NCBI GenBank assembly: GCA_019693395.1 | Contig: JAAMXP010000800.1 | Span: 1 to 23,520 of the forward strand | DNA from: Ettlia oleoabundans | Taxonomy: Eukaryota; Chlorophyta; Chlorophyceae; Chlamydomonadales | DNA: 23,520 nt | Reading direction: 5' to 3' | Notes under the pieces: generated by a model | What the model was told of the DNA's origin: nothing | Database searches by the model: none | What the model saw: the letters and a program-made list of their open reading frames with translations, nothing else | Position numbers and translations under genes: made by a program | Shown here: one piece after another, positions 19,601 to 23,520 of the stretch | Position numbering within the stretch: the first letter of the stretch is position 1 | Layout of the letters: each line of letters begins with the position of its first letter

Positions 19601-21983
19601 TTTCGCACCGGTCCCTAGCAGCAAAATGGCGCAGTACAGTGTATGTTGCGGCTGTGCTGCACTGACACTTCGGTGACTCAGAATGTGCTATGCTGCTGTG
19701 GTCGTGCTGTGGTCATGCTGTGCAGGCATGCTGTTCATGGGCCTCAGCAACCTTGGAGGCATAAACGTGCAGTCGGTGCTGATCGTGGCGGCTGCTGAGC
19801 GCGCTGTGAGTGGCCCGTCAGGCGGCAGCACCACATTCAGCCCTTGGACCGACAGTTATTCGCCGGTGTTTTGCTGTGCAGCCTCTGCAAGCACAACAGC
19901 CAGCTGCGCAGCGTAGCGGGGGACTGTGCCTCAGGCTGCAAAGGCTGGCAGCCGCACCAGCAGTGGGGCAGTTGTGATTAATGTTTTTCCTTCGTCTAGA
20001 CTGCAGCAATCCGGAGATAGTCAACACACTGTGCCATCCTGATGCACTGCTGCAGGTACTGTACCGTGAGCGCGCCGCTGGCATGTACTCGGCGCTGATG
20101 TACGTGAATGCCGCAGCACTGGTAGGGTTACATATCATCAAGCATACCAGCATGCCAGAGCCGCACTCAACCTCACTGCTTACCGCTCGCATATGTGATT
20201 CCTGTCTACCCGTATTTCTTACTATTACAAGAATTTCCTTAGCCCCCAGCCATGTCGGTATCCCTGTAGGTGGAGCTTCCGTACCTCGTTGCCCAAGTCT
20301 GCCTGTTTGTGCCCATAACCTACTTTATGGTGGGCTTCAAGCTGGCAGCGGGGCCCTTCTTCTTCTTCCTTATGGTCTTCTGGCTCTCGCTGCTCACATT
20401 CACATTCTTCGGGCAAATGTGAGGCCGCGAATTAGTCCTGCCAAGGCCGGCGGGGCAAAGCATGTGCTGCTGGCAGCGGTTATACTGCCGAATGCAATGT
20501 GATAGTAACTCGTAGGTTACTAGGATAGGATGGGATAGGATAGGATAACTATGCACAGGGCAGGGTGCAGAATATGTTGCAGAGTGACTGACTGGAGCCA
20601 TCTTGCCACCTCTGACCTCTGTCCTGCAGGTGCCTCTATGTCGCGCCCAACGTGCAGGCAAGTTGCAGCGCCTGCCAATGACAATGTGCAGGCATTGTGC
20701 AACGGAGATACCCAATATCAGGCAGTGGCAGCAGCACCAGCCATCCAGTTTGCGACTGGCCCGTTGCATGGCCGCCTTGGGGCAAGCAGTACAGGCATAT
20801 AGAGTGTCACTGTGTGGCTTTTTTAAACTGCCGCGCCCCATTTGCAGGCTGCCCAGGCCATCGCTGCCACCCTTGCCGGCTTCTTTGATATGCTCAACGG
20901 TGCGCTGCTGCTTGGCGCAAATTCTTCACGCATGGGATTTACGTCTGTTTTCTGCCATCTACTTACTTTCTATTTTCTTTGTCGCGGCTCACAATAATGA
21001 CGTGCAAGCACCAGGAGGACGCACCAGGGTGGCTCATCTGCCTGTGTGGCTCATCTGCCCACACGTGTCCCAACTGCCTTCAGGGTTTTATATCCCGAAG
21101 CAGCTCATCCCCGTGTGGTGGAGGTGGTTTTGGTACTGCAACCCTGTGGCCTGGATGGTGGGTTTTTAACCGACTAGTTTGCTTATGGGGCAGCGGTTTT
21201 GTTTTACCTGGCAGAAGTGAGGGGCCTTGGCTGCGCCTGACATGTAGGCGTGACGCCTGACAGCATGCAGGTTCTTCAACTGCTGTCGCTTGGTGCTGCT
21301 TGTTTAGTGCAAGCAACTTATTGTGACATGCAGCCAGGTATAATCATCCCACCTTCAAGCGAAATCGGCTGCTGCTGGCACTCTGCAGGCCTACGCGGTT
21401 GCCGCCAATCAGCTTGCGGGCGATACCACAGGTGCGGCTGCTGACGCCACCAGCTTGAATGCACAGTAGGCGGCTGATATCTGTATAACATGCTTGCCCT
21501 GTATTCGGGCCCGATGCGCCTGCTTAGCATGAACCTGTTGCTGATGGTGCCGCGATGGCAAGGGATTGCCTGAAGTGCATGATGTGCCTGCTATGGTGCG
21601 GCTATCCTGAACTCCCCTGCCATTGCTCCTGCAGAGGTGACCGACGCCGCCGACAACACCACCACAGTCCAGGCCTTCCTGGAAAGCACCTATGGGTATT
21701 ACGCTGACATGGCATGGTGAGCGCCTAGCCTGCTTTGCGCATGAGCATGTGCATTTTAGTGTGGAGCGCCGTGTTAGAACATTGCTGTTTGTGCTCGCTG
21801 TGCTTGAGATCGCCCTGCACACAGTCACATATCGTTGCCCTGCCTTGCTGCCAGAACCGAATGCGGCGTTCACGCTTTAGTGGGTGCTGCAGGTGGAGCG
21901 TTCTAATCCTAATGTGCTTCATCCTCCTCTTCCGGACAATTGCCACCCTGGCAGTGCGCTTCCTCACTTTCCAGAGTCGCTGA
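9637..21983 (+). CDS. PDR-type full-size ABC transporter (ABCG), 42 exons
   Basis: Forty-two exons join in one uninterrupted frame of 1419 residues, normal for plant/algal PDR transporters: 9637-9809, 9947-10142, 10292-10387, 10543-10620, 10824-10931, 11126-11292, 11485-11576, 11946-12090, 12281-12449, 12657-12785, 12946-13062, 13188-13229, 13438-13492, 13793-13850, 14011-14120, 14319-14471, 14636-14699, 14824-14859, 15009-15102, 15331-15453, 15671-15897, 16132-16216, 16503-16619, 16809-16901, 17090-17166, 17349-17454, 17610-17668, 17830-17932, 18206-18287, 18534-18592, 18782-18880, 19031-19192, 19354-19474, 19726-19805, 20056-20121, 20270-20418, 20630-20657, 20848-20899, 21084-21157, 21389-21431, 21635-21716, 21893-21983. 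Order is NBD1-TMD1-NBD2-TMD2. NBD1 has Walker A GPPGAGKS (131-138), signature GISGGQKRR (274-282) and Walker [13 protein letters not shown] (295-306). NBD2 has Walker A GASGAGKT (855-862), signature GLSLEQRKR (965-973), Walker B IIFMDEPTSGLD and H-loop H1023. Q replaces the NBD1 H-loop His (ISLLQPS), as is usual in PDR proteins. TMD1 is about 490-735 and TMD2 about 1159-1419. Such pumps export lipids, terpenoids or drugs, mostly at the plasma membrane; the substrate is unknown. Weakest points are the start codon and the exon 9/10 join. Confidence 0.93.
12519..12572 (+). other. Possible 54-bp cassette exon in transporter intron 9
   Basis: Within the intron between the exons ending 12449 and starting 12657, a segment is bounded by an acceptor-like CATCAACAG and a donor-like TTG|GTGAGG. 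It is 54 bp, phase 0 at both ends and free of stops (18 residues, starting [11 protein letters not shown]). Including it would leave the transporter frame intact. It sits in the variable linker between NBD1 and TMD1. No family residue requires it, so it may be an optional exon or chance. Confidence 0.3.
13561..13670 (+). repeat. (GT)n-(GC)n-poly(G) tract in transporter intron 13
   Basis: An uninterrupted GT dinucleotide run of about 34 units (13561-13629) passes directly into alternating GC (13629-13643). Three runs of seven G follow at 13646-13652, 13654-13660 and 13664-13670. It lies in the intron 13493-13792. Imperfect GT repeats extend upstream to about 13533. Alternating GT and GC favour Z-DNA, and the G-runs favour quadruplex formation in the RNA-like strand. 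Length is likely polymorphic and error-prone in sequencing. Confidence 0.97.
15988..16011. repeat. Small perfect inverted repeat in transporter intron 21
   Basis: CTTCCTCC and GGAGGAAG form a perfect 8-bp stem around the 8-nt loop TGGTTACG, in the intron 15898-16131. GTTAC also recurs several times between 15961 and 16003. No function is apparent. Confidence 0.6.
16409..16511 (+). repeat. 53-bp tandem duplication of a splice acceptor
   Basis: Two copies of a roughly 50-bp unit, starting TTGAGCTTTGCACTTTCTGG at 16409 and at 16462, match at all but five positions. Each contains an acceptor and the first exon bases AG|AGCTTGAGC. The first acceptor AG is 16448-16449 (TTACAG) and the second 16501-16502 (TTGCAG). 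Only the second continues into NBD2 in frame. Using the first adds 53 bases and reaches a TGA at 16507-16509. Confidence 0.92.
16620..16808 (+). other. GC-AG intron inside NBD2 of the transporter
   Basis: The exon ends ATTGAG and the intron begins GCGAGTAA, closing with TTTGCAG. The join gives [14 protein letters not shown], the expected PDR sequence. The only nearby GT (GCGA|GTAATT) would shift the frame. AG|GCGAGT matches the donor consensus at every position but the second intron base. Confidence 0.8.
20528..20549 (+). repeat. Short GGATA repeat in transporter intron 36
   Basis: Several near-perfect GGATA units occur in tandem in the intron 20419-20629. This is a simple low-complexity repeat with no evident function. 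Confidence 0.6.
20658..20847 (+). other. GC-AG intron after a 28-bp exon in TMD2
   Basis: The 28-bp exon 20630-20657 ends GTGCAG and the intron begins GCAAGT, the textbook GC-donor context; it closes with TTTGCAG. The join gives [22 protein letters not shown], in the expected TMD2 position. No GT donor in the neighbourhood keeps frame and family sequence. Confidence 0.85.
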
Positions 21984-22723
21984 GCTGGCGGCCGAGCTGG
22001 CACGTGGTGGTGGTGTGCTGGAGTGTGACACCTTGGCGGGGGAATGAGCTGTGGGCTAGCGAGCAACAACTGCTAGGGCCCAGGGGTGGTCAGTGCTGTT
22101 GAGGCTCAGCCATACGCCGCTATCATGACATGAAGCGTACTATACATGTCTGATTAATATGGGTTATACACTATATAAACTTATGGTAGCCAGCAAGAGG
22201 CGGCCCCTTTGGGCCGTTCCTCTGCTGGCTTCCTCAACCCACTCTTTCTTTCTTTCACTATATATAAACTTGAAGTACAATACTGTACATCCAATGGTGC
22301 CCGTGGTTTGTTTTCTTCTTGATCCCAAGTGCCTCACCGGATTGCTGGCAGACACGGTAGTCCCCTCACCTCTTGCTACTCTTGCTTTCCCATAGTTCGC
22401 GACTCAAGTCCCACAACTCGAGGAAGGATCAGGTGGTACAATAAAATGGCGAAACGTGCATGGCAACACCACCAACATGCCCCTTTGAGTCGTGGTAAGA
22501 GGCAGCCAGACCATGTCATCTGCAGTAACTTAAGTGGCACCCGCAGCTGCTGGCCAGCCCCAACTGAGCTACGCTCACTGCAAGCTCACTCAGTGAGGCC
22601 ACCAGCCGCCAGCTTCCTCGCCAGCTTCCTCCTCTACGCCACAGCAAAGTGCAACGAGACTCGTAGGCAGCCCATGGCCGGCCTACTGCATGACATATCT
22701 CTGCTCAGTAGATCACTGCCGCC
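21984..22723. other. Convergent intergenic region (3' ends of transporter and HOP)
   Basis: About 740 bp between the stop codons of two converging genes. It should hold both 3' UTRs. I found no clear TGTAA in either orientation close to either stop, so the poly(A) sites are not identified. It contains the hairpin and TATATAAAC repeats described separately. No coding segment is supported. Confidence 0.6.
22169..22271. repeat. Strong hairpin between two TATATAAAC repeats
   Basis: An imperfect inverted repeat at 22188-22230 folds as stems AGCCAGC/GCTGGCT, AGAGG/CCTCT and CGGCCC/GGGCCG around a CTTT loop: 18 base pairs with one bulged A and one two-base bulge. On either side lie similar AT-rich motifs, CACTATATAAACTT (22169-22182) and CACTATATATAAACTT (22256-22271). 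The hairpin is about 205 nt past the transporter stop. It could stabilise or terminate that transcript, be a small RNA precursor, or be a remnant of a small inverted-repeat element. Confidence 0.75.
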
Positions 22724-23520
22724 CTACTGCACCCTGAGGATGCCCGCCGACACCAGCTTCTCCACCTTGCGCGCAATCTCTGGGTGCCTGAGGTGGGCCT
22801 GAGCCGCCTTGGGGTCCTCCTGCATGTCTGACAGAACCTGCGGCGGGGAAACGCAGGAAAAATGGGGCGGGTGTGGGCTGGTAAAGGGCGTGCAGCAGTG
22901 CAAAGCATTGACAGATAAGCAGCAGACAGGCCCACGTAAGCTGTGCGCATGTGCACTGTCCTGCCCACCTGCTCCCTCAGCCTCATTGCAATCAGCACCA
23001 TACCGTTTACAAGCATCACCACCACCAAAAATGTGCCACCCACCCACCCACCTGGCGCATGACTGGGTCCGACAGAATGCCCTGCACCTCTGGGTCCGCC
23101 ATGGCACGCGCCTGCCGCTCCTTCAGCTCCGCCTCATCGACCTCCCCGCGGTTCATCTGCAGTGGACAGTGCCAAACTTTTGCCATGAATAATCCCTTCT
23201 TACTTAGCCTTGAAAAAGTATTAATTAACAGCTACAGACACTTGCACAACCATCTTGCCAACGGCCTGCATGCACCTCTGCAAAGTCCCTTCTGACCAAC
23301 AAACAGATTCCAGCAACAATACTGACAGACCGCCCACCTTGTTGATTGCCTGCATGCACCTCAGCAGCCCCTCCTTGAGTTCCTGGTTGTCGGGGTCCTT
23401 GTCCAGCCCGGCCTGGTACGTCTCTATGGCCTTGTCGTACTCCTGCAGCAGTGCAGCAGCAGTACAGGGAGGAAGAGAGGCGGCACATGAGCGCTGCAGT
23501 GGTGCTAGTGTTTGCTGGGT
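22724..23520 (-). CDS. HOP/STI1 Hsp70-Hsp90 co-chaperone, C-terminal exons (partial)
   Basis: Three coding exons are read on the minus strand: 23442-23338, 23156-23052 and 22837-22724, with stop TAG at 22726-22724. All junctions are phase 0. The first encodes the last TPR helices (EYDKAIETYQAGLDKDPDNQ), corresponding to the end of TPR2B. The second encodes the linker and the start of the final Asp/Pro-rich domain (RAMADPEVQGILSDPVMRQ). The third completes that domain (VLSDMQEDPKAAQAHLRHPE) and the C-terminus ending GILRVQ. The motif order MADPEVQ...ILSDPVMRQVL...DP...HL is diagnostic of the C-terminal STI1/DP2 domain of HOP. HOP passes client proteins from Hsp70 to Hsp90 in the cytosol; its TPR domains bind the EEVD tails of the chaperones. 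The remaining N-terminal two-thirds lies beyond the right edge; 23443-23520 looks like intron. Confidence 0.92.

Noticed and set aside
1..23520. Bacterial-style operon, CRISPR array, phage or insertion sequence
   Set aside because: No arrays of spaced repeats, no Shine-Dalgarno-led compact genes, no transposase or integrase motifs. All recognised genes are intron-rich and eukaryotic.

Overview
This window looks like nuclear DNA of a eukaryote, most probably a green alga (Chlorophyta). Its genes are broken into many short exons by introns of about 90-360 bp. The introns have GTGAG/GTGCG/GTAAG-type donors and TGCAG-type acceptors, apart from a few GC donors. Exons are GC-rich and encode Ala/Gly/Gln-rich tracts. 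A TGTAA motif, the usual chlorophyte poly(A) signal, follows one stop codon. The protein families are plant/algal types: a plant-style full-size PDR (ABCG) transporter, a kinesin-light-chain-like TPR protein, a membrane-anchored cysteine-synthase-like enzyme and the co-chaperone HOP/STI1. Species cannot be named from sequence alone. I see no prokaryotic operon, CRISPR array, transposon open reading frame, rRNA or tRNA.

Layout. 1-971: mostly non-coding, perhaps the 3' flank or a last exon of the first gene. 972-4406 (minus): KLC-like TPR protein, 7 exons, with a presequence-like N-terminus. 4407-4480 (or to 4636): a very short divergent promoter. 4481-7195 (plus): cysteine-synthase-like PLP enzyme, 8 exons. 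7424-8887 (plus): an unrecognised protein ending in a membrane anchor, gene model unresolved. 9637-21983 (plus): a complete PDR-type ABC transporter that I could thread through 42 exons in one continuous 1419-residue frame. 21984-22723: convergent intergenic region with a strong hairpin. 22724-23520 (minus): the last three coding exons of a HOP/STI1 gene that runs off the right edge.

How the genes relate. They are neighbours in a eukaryotic genome and need not form a pathway. The TPR gene and the PLP-enzyme gene are head-to-head and may share one promoter. Both have N-termini suggesting attachment to or import into an organelle, perhaps the mitochondrion (inference). The ABC transporter and HOP are convergent and functionally unrelated as far as can be seen.

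The strongest unusual observations concern gene structure. Three introns appear to be GC-AG. A 53-bp tandem duplication has copied a splice acceptor just before the transporter's second nucleotide-binding domain. One intron holds a (GT)n-(GC)n-poly(G) tract. There is a possible in-phase 54-bp cassette exon. A 42-nt hairpin lies between two TATATAAAC-type repeats downstream of the transporter. I did not find a clear previously undescribed biological system.
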